Source of the DNA: Gossypium raimondii
Lineage: Eukaryota; Streptophyta; Magnoliopsida; Malvales; Malvaceae
Reading direction: 5' to 3'
Assembly (NCBI RefSeq): GCF_025698545.1
Contig: NC_068576.1
Span: forward strand, 47,671,890-47,735,889
DNA length: 64,000 bases
The notes below the pieces were generated by a model, which searched no databases, was not told where the DNA came from, and saw only the letters and a program-made list of their open reading frames with translations. Positions 52,301-64,000 of this stretch are shown here, piece after piece; positions within the stretch are counted from its first letter, which is position 1, and each line of letters opens with the position of its first letter. Made by a program: the position numbers and the translations under genes.

Positions 52301-52700
52301 TACGCCAGATTCTGCATTTTGACAAGAGAAATTAATCTTAAAAAGTAGGAAATAGCTAAAATGCAATGTGAATTCTGCAGATCTGGAACAAAAACACAGC
52401 GCTCCGGCAAATGAGAGGAAAAAGAAAGAAAACCTAAAAGACAAGGGATCGATTAGCTACAGCAAAACAAGAGATCTGACAGAGAAGGCTGAACCCACAG
52501 CGACGCAAGTTGGGGCGTAAAAGAGCAGGAGAGAGGAGCAGGGACACACTACATAAAACAGGAGTCAATATCAGTCTAAAATCCGGAAATAGGAACTGTC
52601 GTTTTGATTTATCTCATTCATTCCCCACTCCCGACCCTATTCTCATCTCGTCTCATCTCGTCTCCTCTCGTCATCGTCTCGTCTCCCCTTGTCACGCTGC
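52301..52700 (-). promoter_or_regulatory. SPIKE1 5' leader and promoter-proximal region
   Basis: On the transcript strand a good acceptor (AAAATGCAG) ends 14 bases before the ATG, so a 5'UTR intron is possible. Further upstream, 52641-52685 is a 10-bp minisatellite (TCTCATCTCG-type on the plus strand, purine-rich on the transcript strand), of the type often found in plant 5'UTRs. No TATA box is evident. Confidence 0.4.
52641..52685. repeat. CT-rich minisatellite upstream of SPIKE1
   Basis: Four or so imperfect 10-bp units of TCTCATCTCG / TCTCCTCTCG. Confidence 0.75.
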
Positions 52701-52742
52701 TTTCTTTTCTTTCTTTTTCTTTTTTTTTTTTGTCACGCTGCT
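52689..52742. repeat. 13-bp direct repeats flanking a pure pyrimidine tract
   Basis: TTGTCACGCTGCT occurs at 52689-52701 and again at 52730-52742. Between them is only a T-rich tract ending in about 12 T. This looks like a target duplication around a poly(A) tail on the minus strand with no body. Confidence 0.6.
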
Positions 52743-53990
52743 ATTTTAATGTAGATAACGTCATCAACAAATATGCTTAAACAATTGTGAAGCATTAAAG
52801 ATGTAAAAATGTTCATTAAAATACAAAACTGTAAAACAGAATCGTTCTAAAGCTATTTAAGCTTGATTCCAAAGAAAAGATTCGATTGAATCAAATTCAA
52901 GCAGTTTAAGCTTAACTAAGTATCAGTACCTAATTTTAATAGCTTGGAAGCCTATTCAATAATAATCCATAACTAATAATCCATAAGCCTAATCCATTTT
53001 TATTTTTAATATTTATTGTTAATTTATTATTTATATAGGTTAAAACCTTAAAATATATACAAACCCATGCCACTTGCCACGATCCTTCACACATGCAACT
53101 CCTCTTTCTTCCTCACTTCCATAATCCCACCTAAGCTCAAGGCACTCCTCCTGTCTTCATTGTTTAGAAAGTAATTCATTCTTTTTCTCCCACTCTCTTT
53201 AGCCTCATTCCATCTCTCCTAGCTTTCCCTGGGCCTTTAATATGTATCGGCATAACTTATCTAGTTGTATTTTGGTGTATGATGATTTATTACTACAATT
53301 GGCAATGGTTTACATGGCACTTTACTTTTATCCATTTTGTTGGTGTTCATTTATATCAAGGTGGAGATCTTTTTGGCCTAAGATCTTGTAAAGAACGAAA
53401 AATGTTAGAGTCAAAGTTTGGTTTTGGAGCATGCTTTGATACTTAAGTCATTAGTTGAATGATAGAATGAAAAAATCGATGAGATGTTAAAATTATTTAT
53501 ATTTATTTAAGCATTCTACATCACATGTCACTCAATGATTAGGACGTCCTCGTCATAATAATCAAGGTCCAAAGCGGAATTTGAAGTGTTGCTAAACACT
53601 TGCATGACCTTTGAGTTGCAAGGCAATATGATCTTTAAGAAGTTGACGCCACCTAAATGCCCTTTTCCACTTTAGCTTAAGCTATTAAGCTTTGCGAATT
53701 AAGTTATAAGGTTAGGTTGCATGTCTAACATGACTTGGTAAAATAAAAAAAAATAGGGGGTTAAAATTAAATTGTAATTTTTACAATAGTAAAAATACCA
53801 TTTGAATATCCTATATTTTTATAATTTTAAATAATTAAATCAAATTTTTATCATTTTTAAGGGGACCAAAGTATAATTTTATCATTACTAATTTAAATTT
53901 TTAAATAAGTTAAATAAAAAAAATCATTTTAGAGGGTCCAAACCTCTTGCCAGCCCCCTAGATAGGACCTATTTATAAATTAAACAAAAG
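52743..53990. other. Intergenic DNA upstream of SPIKE1
   Basis: No gene-like frame. The segment 53740-53960 is AT-rich and has the phrasing of degraded transposon DNA. Nothing further was recognised. Confidence 0.4.
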
Positions 53991-54960
53991 TTCAGTACCC
54001 AATCATGTGACTGACATCAACCAATAACAAACCAACTAATTCAAAAAGAGTTTCATTACAAACATTAATAGAGTCATTAAAATTTAAAATATCAACATGT
54101 AAAGGAGCCATAAAAAAAATGGTTCCTATGTAAGTCATAGCATCGACACATTTATTCGCTTCCCTGTAAACATGATTCAAAAGTTTGTGCTCAAACTGGG
54201 ATAGTAGCATCTTATTACAATTTTCAATGAGAGTACATAAAATAGTATTAGAGTAAAAACAAATTGAAATTGAACTAATCACATCTGTAACATCTACTTT
54301 TTGGAGCCAAATGTGACATCTATTTGAATCACAAGTTAAATTCAAATTCAAATCAAGTTGTAACCTCTAAGTGTCCAAGTCCCAAAGTTCTGCTACCATA
54401 GTTGTAACTCGTTGAATATGATGGAAAGAACCAATAACCCAATTTGGCAAGGTGGTTTCAAATAACAATTCCAGCTTATATCCTTCTTGAGTTTTCTAAA
54501 GAAGACTCATTGGAATTAAGTTTATTTTTAACCAATATTAGTATCAAGGTTAAACCAACCTGATTGGGACTTTTCCCTCTGAATAATAAGAAAGATGCCA
54601 ATGGTTACATTTATGTTGTAAGGGACGGCAAAAAATTATGCAGCCTTACTAAGGGCACAGTTATAGAGATCATAGAGCAACACATATTTTCAAAAAAAAA
54701 AAGGCATTCCTTGCTAACCCAAATTCCCACAAAACAGGGAATTTTTTTATTTATGACACCACCTTTTTTACTTCAAATTGTTATACGGTTTTTACATTTG
54801 ATATTCCCTTGAGGTATTAGTTGTTGTTCTAGTCCACCAACTATGGACTAAAAGGCGACCATGCAAGACATATTCCAATGTTTCCCAATGATTTGAACAA
54901 AAGGAGCTGCATTGTAATGCCTTGAAATTTTCTAATTACGAAAAGTTCGTTTGTTTCAAA
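53991..54960 (-). pseudogene. Degraded 3' part of a second LINE (zf-RVT and RNase H-like)
   Basis: A minus-strand 119-codon stretch (53992-54351) contains HKLLNHVYREANKCVDAM, the typical end of the RNase H-like domain of plant L1 elements. Upstream, AELWDLDT matches the usual AELWAL region of that domain with a stop, and near 54830-54920 a Cys/His-containing zf-RVT-like piece can be traced. Stops and frame changes are frequent. This LINE is clearly older than the one at 6413-17271. Ends were not found. Confidence 0.6.
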
Positions 54961-55207
54961 AACTTAAAATCGAGCTTTTTCTGCAAAGTAAAACAAAAAG
55001 GTTTCTGAGGACGAGTGTCGGGTAGAAGTTGTAAGTTGTTAAATGGTTACATGTTATTAACAAGTTACATTAATTACATAGAATGGGTTAATTAGAATTT
55101 TAGCATATTGAGTAGATTGTAAAAGTAGTAAAATTGGAGAGGTCAATATCTTAATATTAGAATTATGGGTTGAGATTAGTGGAGGTTTTTATATATGTTG
55201 TTATTTG

Positions 55208-56215
55208 TGTAACACCCTGCACCTGAAATGCCATATCCATTATTGAAGTAACTCGAACAAACTCAAACATTTGTAAAATTTTAAAATTTAAAATAAAATT
55301 GAGTAGCACATGCAAATAAAAGGTGTTGAATATGTTAAACGAATTCAAATGGGCTCACACACATTAAACTAGGGTTAAAGAAAATCAAACACAGGACTAG
55401 GTTATGTCTCAAGACAGTGAAATTATGTCCCAAGAGATGATATCTTTGTTTTTGAATTTTAACTTCAAAGTCTGAAGTCTCGAGACAATAAAATCATGTC
55501 TCAAGACATTGGTGTTTATGTCTCGAGATAATGAATCATGTCTTGAGACTTTGTATTGAATAAATGAACCTTTAACTTCGATGTTTTATGTCTCAAGATA
55601 ATGCAATCATGTCTTGAGAACTTGATTTCTATGTTTCAAGACATGCACCTAAAAATGCATGAATCACATGAGATTGTTGTTGAGGTTTCAAGATATATGC
55701 TCAGAGTTGCAAAAATTAAACATTTTAAGTCATTTTAAGTCATGCAATTGAAACTCTAAGTGACTCTAAACAAATGTAATATGCTACCAAATCAATGCAA
55801 ACATGTTTGACATGTTAAAAACAAGTTTTAAAACATGAAAAGTTATGGCTATTTACACAATAGAAAAAAAAATCACTAGGCAAGTAATTTGCAAAACATA
55901 AAAACATGCTACACCATGTGAATTCATTCTACAAGTCAAATTCAAAAGTGATCAAAAGTCCACATGTGTACTAAAAACATGCCATATACGTGACAAGAAA
56001 TATCAAAACATCATGGTCCAATATTATTAGCCATTCAAAGATCACCTAAAAACCCAAGTAAATGCCAAAACTCTATGTTCAAAGAAGGAATTACAAATTT
56101 CAAAGTGTATAGTTGAGATTTGAGACCTTGGACACTGATGAAAGTCGAGACAAACTCACGCGACATCTATTTTCTGCACACGAAACAAATAATCCCACAC
56201 TGAGCTTTTCAAAAT
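55208..56215 (-). mobile_element. Degraded LTR of a retrotransposon, probably minus orientation
   Basis: Starts TGTAACACCCTGCACCTG, like the inverted end of the two solo LTRs (TTACA ends). The right limit is not clear. It contains degenerate tandem copies of a palindromic GTCTCGAGAC-type motif at about 55400-55640. No gag-pol sequence was seen. Confidence 0.45.
55400..55640. repeat. Degenerate array of 'atgtctc(a/g)agaca' palindromes
   Basis: At least seven copies of a TGTCTCRAGACA-like inverted motif, spaced about 25-60 bp apart and alternating with 'aatgaaatcatg' words. Confidence 0.7.
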
Positions 56216-58095
56216 TCAATGGTTCTAACAAAACTAATTTCATATAATACAAATAGGAACAATGGCATGAATGGCCTTTGTACTTTGGGTTTTGTTCTAA
56301 CGTGATACTTATAGTTTCAAAATATTTAATTAGGTACCTATACTTTAATTACGTTAACCCTAACAGTATTAAATTTTTTGATGATGTGGCATGTTGCCCA
56401 ACAAGGGCACCACGTGTTTAGTTGTTTACCTTTGACCATCTAGTTCAAGTCTTAATGAGCAATTCTTCCTTTTATTTTACTTTCCATAAAAAAAAAATCT
56501 TTTACCAAAATTATTTTTTAATATTTAAAAATATTTTGTGAATATAAATATAAATATTTTTATTATGTAAAAATTAAAAATATTTTATAAATTCATTAAA
56601 AAATATTTTTTCCAAAAAAATTTATAATATTTATGCTAAAAATACTTCGTTTCTTCCTCATGTTTCTATCTATTCTTAATTTGAATTTTTTCCAACATTC
56701 TCCATTTGATTTTTATTTTCGATTTTCAGTAAGCTCAACCACCCAAATCATTTTTTTATTAATGCATCTTCAAATTTTTTTCATGGTGCCAATTTGTTTT
56801 TCCATGTTCTTTTCAACACCTTGTTCTCTCAAGTTGATTCAATTTTTCAATATTTTTATATGGTTTTCAATTCCCAAATGTTCTACTTGCTTAGTATTAC
56901 ATTATCTCTCCAATTTTAGATGTTTAGGTGGGATTTATTTTATAAAGAATAATGTATAAAAAAATTCATTTTTCCTCATCGGGATGAGAATTTATAATTT
57001 TACAAGTTTTATCTATGAAAATCATAAAGTAGTGGATATTTGTCATAACATTTATTTTTTTCAAGATTTATAATGAAAATATCAACATTCTTAGTACTCC
57101 ACAACACTAGAACCAAACCTCGAGCCAGAACCACTAAGTCCACACCACCCCAAACATCTTCACTAATACAAAATAAAACATTCACATAAATTATCATCTA
57201 ATGATTCAGAACAAGAGTGAGAGGGAGAGAGCGAATCACTTTTTAGGCCTTCAATAAAAATATGTTGTTTCATAGCTTTTAAAAAAATAAATTTTAATTA
57301 AAATCATATATTTTTTAATATTAGATCAATTCTTTTTAATAATATGTTAACCTTAATTAATTTTGACAAATTAAATAAAAATAACAAATAATTATAGTAA
57401 CGAAAGGTTTATGAATTTTTATATATTTAATTAGTACGATAGGTTTAGAATTTTGAATTTTAAGGATTATGCTTTTAAGAAAAGAGTTAGATTAAAATCG
57501 GGTTAAGATTTGAGGATAATATTTAGGATTGAATATTCAAAGTATATGGTTTAGTGTTTAGATGTCTAGGATTTTAGGGATTTTAGAATTTTATTAACAA
57601 AACAAATTAATTTTATTAAATCTCAATATTAAAAATAAAAATCACATAAAAGATATAAAGTTAAAATTTAGTCGTAACTCCTTTTGAGATTTGGTTTTGC
57701 TTGTTTGTTTATTAGAATTAAATGTGATCTCTTAAGATCATCTTAATCTAAGTTAAACTATTTTTATTGGATTTCATGAATTTGATCTAATTTGGATCTT
57801 AAATATTTACTCTTTTTTTCAGATCTCAAGGTATAATTATTCTTGAACATAAATTATAATTCAATAAAATAATTATTATAATTTTTAAAATTTAAAAGTT
57901 ATTATTTATAACTCTGATGGTAACTTTATTAATTGCCTAAAATTTAAATTTATAATAATGTAATATATAAAATATTTTTATTTAAAAGTAATTAATTATT
58001 AAAAATGAAACCTCATATTCCTAGTTATTATATATTTTTAACTTTTTTAATTAATATAAACATATTTAAAGTGTACATTTAAATTATACAACTTA
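56216..58095. other. AT-rich intergenic DNA with repeat fragments
   Basis: The part 56275-56500 resembles the dispersed repeat near 20590-20890. The remainder is AT-rich; open frames at 56633-56959 and 57009-57197 are low-complexity or unassigned and not convincing genes. Confidence 0.4.
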
Positions 58096-58520
58096 GGGTA
58101 AACTATAAAAATAGTCATTTTTATTTACCTCAGATTACATTTTAGTCATTTATGTTTGAAATGTTACGTTTTAGTCACGTACGTTATTGTTTTGTTACAA
58201 AGTGGTCACTCTACCATTAAATTTCGTTACCTCCCTAACAGCGGTCCTACATGGTAGTTCAAATAGGTTTTAAATGCCAACTTGGATGTCTTACTTGGCG
58301 ATCCAAATTAATTTTTTTAATTAAAAACTTATTTTTATTCCAACAATTGGACATCCAAGTTGACATTTAAAACTCATTTGGACTGCCATGTAGGACTATC
58401 GTTAAGGGGATAACGGAGTTTAACGGTAAAGTGACTACTTCGTAACAAAATGATAACGTAAGTGACTAAAACATAATATTTTAAATATAAATGATTAAAT
58501 ATAATATGAGACAAGTGAGT
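58096..58520. mobile_element. Palindromic MITE related to the Mutator-like element at 6386-18834
   Basis: The left arm (58096-58290) and right arm (58350-58520, reverse complement) pair over most of their length around a 60-bp AT-rich centre, so the element could fold into one long hairpin. Its outer arm (ATAAAAATAGTCA, CTCAGATTACATTTTAGTC, ATGTTACGTTTTAGTCAC) is the same family as the arms of the element near 17-18 kb. The right tip has an 8-bp deletion. No coding capacity. Confidence 0.78.
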
Positions 58521-60557
58521 ATATACATGATGATATCCATAAAATGCAAAGGAAAGAAACAATAAATACTGCAAATTTAAAAACGTTGAAATATCCCATT
58601 TTTTTTATATATATTTTCGATATTCAATAGGTCGTACCAACGGCAATAAGAAATATATTTAAATAAATAGAAATTCAAAAATAGTCCTTAACCTCGGTAT
58701 TCTCAGCCACAAAATTTCAAATGCAGATTCCTCAAGATGACTGTCAAGTAAAAAGCCATTAAATTAAACTAAAAAAGATTAAGTAAAAAATAGTTGGGAA
58801 AACTCACACCAATGCCCAAATCTAATACCAATTTCACTTTTGATAGTGATTAAAACCCTAATTGGAAATTGAGTTTCAACCTATGGGTTTTATTTTTCAC
58901 ACCCAAATTCCTTTCTTTTCAATCCAATATGGGAGGGAGGGAGGAGAGCATTATATTTTAGGCAAAATGAAGAAGAAAGTCAGTATTGAAGAACATTATT
59001 TCGAGAACAAAAGAAAAAAAGGTTAAAAAGTGAGAAGATCAATATTTACCCTAACAACTTTTTCCTAATAAATAAGTATAATATTTATTTTAATTAAAAA
59101 CACTAATATTCCATGTCATTTCCTAGGAAAAATTAAAATTAAAATTCCACTTCATATTACACATGTCATCTTATAATTGATTGACTCTATCAAATCATTA
59201 AAATATTAACACAATTATTTTTAAATACTAAAATATATAACTTTTGTAAAGCACGAATTCCACATTAAAAAAATTGCCAAACTCAGATAAAAATTTTTAA
59301 CAAGCAAGTTTTAACATAAAATTGCTTTTCAAATTAGGAAAAGTGCTTTTTAAAACTAAAATTTCTATTTTTGGCTTTTGAAAAATCATTTTGAGCTAAA
59401 TTATTTATTTGCCTGATTTATAATCACCAAAGGTAAGTTTCTTTTATTTATAATTTTAAAATTATTTCAAATATTATAACATTATATATTTGAATTTTTA
59501 AGGATTATAATTGTATATAATTTTAATATTCATGGTTTATACATTCAAATTAAAATTTCCAAACAATTTATATTAATTTTTTAAGAAAAGTATTAAAATT
59601 TTTAATATATTAAAATATTAATAATGAAATATAATAAAATATTTTTATATTTTTACCATAATTTAAGTTATATATAATGATATTAATGAACTTCAATATC
59701 ATTTTAATATATATTTTTACATTTTCAAAAATCCTTTTTAACCACAATGTTACACATCTAAATCTTAAATTAAAAATTTTAAAATTATTTTTTAAAAACA
59801 CATTTTTACTATACTTTCAAAGAGTGGTGCTAAATTACTCTATAGAGCATTGTCTCGTATTGTTTGCTCTTCTGTAGACGTAGGGGATAAGGCCTATAGG
59901 AAGCTGCTAAAGCAAAACAGGTTTAAGGCAAAACTGAGAGTTTTATTTTTATTTCTCATACTTAATAAAATAGATAAAAGTATAAAATATTTTAAAAATC
60001 AAAAGAATTCTTCCAAAAAAAAAAACCAAAAGAATTAGTGCTAGATTTCAATAACTTAAAATGGAAGGAAAGACAGGAAGACCATGAACCTATTTAAACA
60101 ATTCAAAGAGAAAAAGAAGAAATAAAAGTAAAGTACACGCAAAATAGATAAATCTCTTATATATATATATATATATAGAATAGATAAATTACATTTTTAA
60201 TAAGAGATTTTAGGTTCAAAATTTAAAATAATATTGTTGAGAGAGATAGTCAAATACCGAGAACATTAATTTTATAGATCTTGAAGAAATTATTCTCTAA
60301 ACCGTAAAACAAATATAAAAATACACCATTTTACCAAAAAAAAATATAGCATCTTAAAAATCAAAAGAATTAAAGCAAGATTTAAATAAATAAAATGAAG
60401 ATGAAAATTGAATGAAAGAGAGAAAAAGGACCTCACCTTATCTAAGTAAAGGTGGTGATCCACACATTTGCTGAACTCCATGCCACAACCTCTACATATC
60501 AGATGAATAACACCAATAGATTAATTACTCAAATAAAACTGTGAGAGAAGAAGAAAT
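58521..60557. other. AT-rich spacer upstream of the UP3-like gene
   Basis: No gene was recognised. An (AT)n run lies at about 60157-60177. The final 100-200 bp should hold the promoter of the A/B-barrel gene; no TATA box was singled out. Confidence 0.4.
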
Positions 60558-62167
60558 ATGGGGGTTCTACTTCTTTCTCTGACAATGCCTCACTCCTTCC
60601 CCATTTATCCTGTAATTTCTTCCACTGGTGAGTCTTTGACAGCTCATGGATATCAATTGTCAATTTTGTCTTTTAAGCTAACAAATATTTCTTAATTTCT
60701 TCTGTCCAAGTTTATGGAGGACATGGAAATGGAATAATGGGGAGGAATCGATTTACTGTAATTTCTTGTGCTAATGGTAATAGGCAGAGGGAGAGAAACC
60801 TCCTTCGCAGAAGGTTCTTCTATTTTGTTTCTTCTTAAATCAGCTTTGGCAATCCAGTTAATTTCCCGGTTTTGTTTAAGGCATCCACGATTTTGGTTAT
60901 TGCATATCTTGCATGCTTATTTGTTCCAGGGAGGTGGTGGAGCACATTTGTTTGCTCAAAGCAAACAAGAATATATCTGAAGATGAGGAGAAGGAAATGT
61001 TGGATTATCTTTATACATCCCAATATCAGATGCGTGGAATGGTTGCAATATCTTTAGGTTGGAACACTTTCTATTCGCCTCTAACTAGCTGCTTATGAGT
61101 GTCTTTTTTCTTGGGTAGTTGTCTTTTTTCCTGGGTGGTCTAGTTATTAAACCCATAAAAATTTCAAATAAGGTCCTGGATTATTCATCCGCCTACCTTC
61201 TTTTCATCTGATATATATCTTACAAAGGTTCAGTTATAAAAATATTATAACATGTATATATATATGAACAATGTAAATGAATTGAGAGAACTGCACCATA
61301 GCAATTAGCTTGGCCTAGCTCATGGACAAGTCTAACACAGTTATGCTATCAGTATATATAGGAGTTTTTTTAACTCCACAATCGAAGCTAAAAGACTATC
61401 ACATGTTTATTTATTTTTTATACTCTTTAAATATCAATTAAGAATAATTTTTTAACCCGACTTGTTGAGTTAGTCCATCTTTCTCTTCTTCATAAGATAA
61501 GTTAGCTTATGTATAATATATGTATATGTATAATCTACTTGGTTAGGCCAAATATCTGGTGAAGCTAAAGAAGATTATACTCATGCTGTCTTCATGCGTT
61601 TCGGAAGCAAGGAAGACCTAGCAAAGTTGTATGAGAACCCTCCCTACCTGCAAGTTATGAAGAAGCATGTACTTCCTTACTGCCATGTATGCTCTGACAT
61701 GTAAACACCAAACTCAATTGCTCCAAATTACCTTTTTCCTCAGTTCCAGTGAAATAACCTGAGCAACAATGCATATATAATTCAATTTGTTCTCTTAATT
61801 AATAGAGTTCATGTTATATTTGTAGGGGCTGATGAATGTGGATTACGAATCTGAAGTGGAAGACGATATCCTTCATATATTTCGTAAAGGAGAGGTTGGA
61901 TGCTACATACCCTCTGATTCCCAGAGTTGGAGTGATTAAATGCTGAAAATGATAAGCTGTTAATAATGGATTCATTTACATCACACTTGTTGTTATTTTC
62001 AATCTAATCAGTATGGTTGTGGTGACAGGAGTACAACTATGGTGTTGAGTTTGTGCTTCTGATTGCATTTGTTGAGGCTGCTATTGGTGAAGCTGTGGAA
62101 GACGCTTTAATGTCTCTTCAGGAGCTTACTGAGGAGCATCCATCCTTGATTCTCCAATGCACTCAAG
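60558..62167 (+). CDS. Stress-response A/B barrel (Dabb) protein, UP3-like, first 6 exons; 3' end outside window
   Basis: Exons: 60558-60627, 60711-60813, 60930-61057, 61547-61686, 61826-61894 and 62029-62167 (then a donor, GTGTG). Phases join correctly, giving 216 residues so far. The first Dabb domain covers about residues 59-155: EVVEHICLLKANKNISEDEE, a QYQMRGMVAISLG strand, EDYTHAVFMRF and the HVLPYCHGLMNVDYESEVED tail. A second Dabb domain begins at about 171 (EYNYGVEFVLLIAFVEAAIG) and should finish in a further exon past 64000, because the matching THA..RF block is not found before the window end. I place it in the plant UP3 group, described as peroxisomal in Arabidopsis; function is poorly known. 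The N-terminal 57 residues are basic and could be a targeting sequence. Confidence 0.85.
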
Positions 62168-64000
62168 GTGTGTGGAAAACAACATTTTTTATTCACTATC
62201 TTGCCTAACGATCCTCCCACCTATTCAACATTTAGTCCTGAAAATTTGCTTGAAAGATTTTAGGGAAGTGACCCTTAAATTTACCTCAAGCGTGTTAGAG
62301 ACTTGGTCTTGAGCCAAAAAATAATTATGTTCTTAACTAGATAGAAAAAAATTCTTAAAGAATAATATGATTTTTTTTTCTTATAAAATAGTACCCAAAG
62401 AACTCTTTTTATGTGGATTCTAATTTTAGTGATAATAAAGCTCCAAAAAAGAATCAAGTTTTGAGTAATGTGATTGGAAAAGGATGAGTGTGAGGAGGTT
62501 ATACAAGGACGAAAAGCTTAATTTCAAAGGTCAAAAGATCTTTTAGTTGGTGCAAAAAACATAAAGAAACCTAAGAAGTTATTAATAGAATAGAGTAAGA
62601 AATGTTTCCCAAATAATAGAAAAAAATTGAATAGTTGATCGCCAGAATAACTGTAATATATATAAAAGGAATAGTAGCTTATGGAGGATGAGGCACATAG
62701 TATATGGAAATGTAAAAAAATTGAAATAGTGAAAATATATATTGAGCTAAAGAAGTAAAGATAGCAAATTAAAGGTTAAAATATGTCATGAGTATTTGTA
62801 TTCTTCACCTATTTGAAAGTTAATCCCTATATTTTTATTTTCAGGAATTTACATGTTTAGTCTCTCTAGTTTTAGATTTCAAAATTCATGTCCAACTATT
62901 AATCTCATTAATATTTTTGTCAAATTTGTTGATGTGACATTTTGAAATTAAAAAATCTTACTTGATAGTCATATAACTAAAAAAATTACATTGTAATGAA
63001 AATGAATTTAACAAAAATAATTTTAACTTTGTTAATAGATGGACTTGAAATTTAAAACCTGAAAAGTAGAGGGACTAAAGGTGTACTTGGTTGAGTAGAA
63101 AAGTGAAATGATGGAAGAAGGGTGTGGAAAAGTGGGAAGATTTTTTTTTGAATGTGTTTGGTGAGAAAGAAAATTGAGGGGAAAGAAAATAGAAAATATG
63201 ATAACTTTTCATCCTAATGCATAAAAATTAATCCTTCCAAATTGGAATGATAAGAGGAGAGAAAATGAAAGACGCGTGTGTATGTTAGTTCAAACTTATG
63301 CATTTTTCAAAGGTTTCATTTTCGTTCCTCTCACCAAGCAATGGATGGAAAAAATGTAATTTTCGTCCAATTTTTCCATCTTTCCTACCAAGCACACTTA
63401 TGGAAAGAAAAATTATATTTTTCATTTATCTATTTTTTCATCCCTTTAATTTTTCATCTTTCTAATTTTCTTTTCACTTTACCAAGCTAAGCCTAAACTG
63501 CTAGAAGTACAATGACTTATGGCATATTGTAACCCAAATTAAATGGCTAAAATAGGCTAAAAATGCATAATTCTAAAGCAACATGCATACATCTCTTATT
63601 TTCTTTCTTCTTATCAATCCAATTTGAAATGATTTGTTTATATGCATTAAGATGGAAAATAGATCTCCTTTGTTTTCTTTCCCCTCACTTTTTTTTCCTA
63701 TCAAACACACTTAAAATTTATTTTCTTTCTCCTTTTTCACTCCCTCCTTCCGTCCTTACATTTTTCCACCCAACCAAACATATCCTTAATTTGGGGTATA
63801 AGTTGCTATAATTTTGTGTATGAGATAATTTCTAAGCTGATGCCAGATAGATTGAAAGTATGGAGTGTTGTATAATTCAAAATCAGAGTGTGCTTGTGGA
63901 GGAAAAGTAAATGCTTGACAATATATTGATTGCTAATAAAGCCTAACTAGAACCGGAAAAAAAGTGAATGAAATGGCCTTAGAAGTGGATATGGATAATG
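62168..64000. other. Intron 6 of the UP3-like gene (incomplete)
   Basis: At least 1.8 kb, running off the window. It contains the MITE at 63079-63786 and AT-rich repeat phrases at 62760-63060. Short frames at 63278-63490 and 63563-63811 are inside the MITE. Confidence 0.6.
63079..63786. mobile_element. PIF/Harbinger-like MITE in intron 6 of the UP3-like gene
   Basis: The left end AGGTGTACTTGGTTGAGTAG and the reverse complement of the right end (AGGATATGTTTGGTTGGGTG) are imperfect TIRs. TAA lies directly outside each end (63076-63078 and 63787-63789). Inside, a second inverted pair (GAATGTGTTTGGTGAGAAAG near 63149 against TATCAAACACACTT near 63699) and a third related tip (ACCAAGCACACTT near 63388) suggest one element nested in another of the same family. 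Purine-rich and pyrimidine-rich halves face each other. No transposase. Confidence 0.68.

Noticed and set aside
55208..56215. Possible second intact solo LTR
   Set aside because: Only one clear terminus was found; no matching end and no 5-bp duplication could be located, so it is kept as a degraded LTR only.
56633..56959. 108-codon plus-strand frame rich in Phe, Ile and Leu
   Set aside because: AT-rich low-complexity sequence without neighbours or homologous motifs; could be mistaken for a membrane protein.
57009..57197. 62-codon minus-strand frame with a valine/leucine core
   Set aside because: Too short and isolated; no exon partner or family match.

Overview
The window is nuclear DNA of a dicot plant. 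Genes are split by many short AT-rich introns with GT..AG ends, and long AT-rich spacers are packed with retrotransposon debris and miniature inverted-repeat elements. From the style of the repeats I think a malvid such as cotton (Gossypium) is most likely; that is inference, because no search could be run.

Six protein genes can be modelled. From left to right they are: a 2-alkenal/double-bond reductase (+, about 1966-6082, 6 exons); a small glycine-rich protein like cadmium-induced AS8 (+, 19151-21567, 3 exons); an intronless chloroplast site-2 metalloprotease of the ARASP type (-, 23279-24622); a secreted SKU5-similar multicopper-oxidase-like protein (-, 26561-28861, 7 exons); the DOCK-family Rho-of-plants exchange factor SPIKE1 (-, 31939-52300, 30 exons giving 1843 aa); and the first six exons of a stress-responsive A/B-barrel (UP3-like) protein that runs off the right edge (+, 60558 to beyond 64000). 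In every model the splice phases add up with no frame break.

The main accessory structure is a nested transposon stack between the reductase and the AS8-like gene. A Mutator-like element with long terminal inverted repeats was hit inside its left arm by an L1-type LINE on the minus strand (6413-17271), which left an exact 17-bp target-site duplication. The LINE was later hit by two LTR retrotransposons that each collapsed to a solo LTR (7169-9447 and 12412-15332), each flanked by a 5-bp target-site duplication. The LINE reading frames carry stops, several explained by C-to-T change, so it is dead.

Other mobile remains are a partial LTR at the left edge, a palindromic relative of the Mutator-like element at 58096-58520, PIF/Harbinger-like elements with TTA/TAA target duplications in introns of SPIKE1 and the UP3-like gene, a second degraded LINE near 54 kb, a degraded LTR near 55.2 kb, and smaller foldback elements. 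The six genes have unrelated roles and are not an operon or cluster. I found no tRNA, rRNA, CRISPR array or novel multi-gene system.
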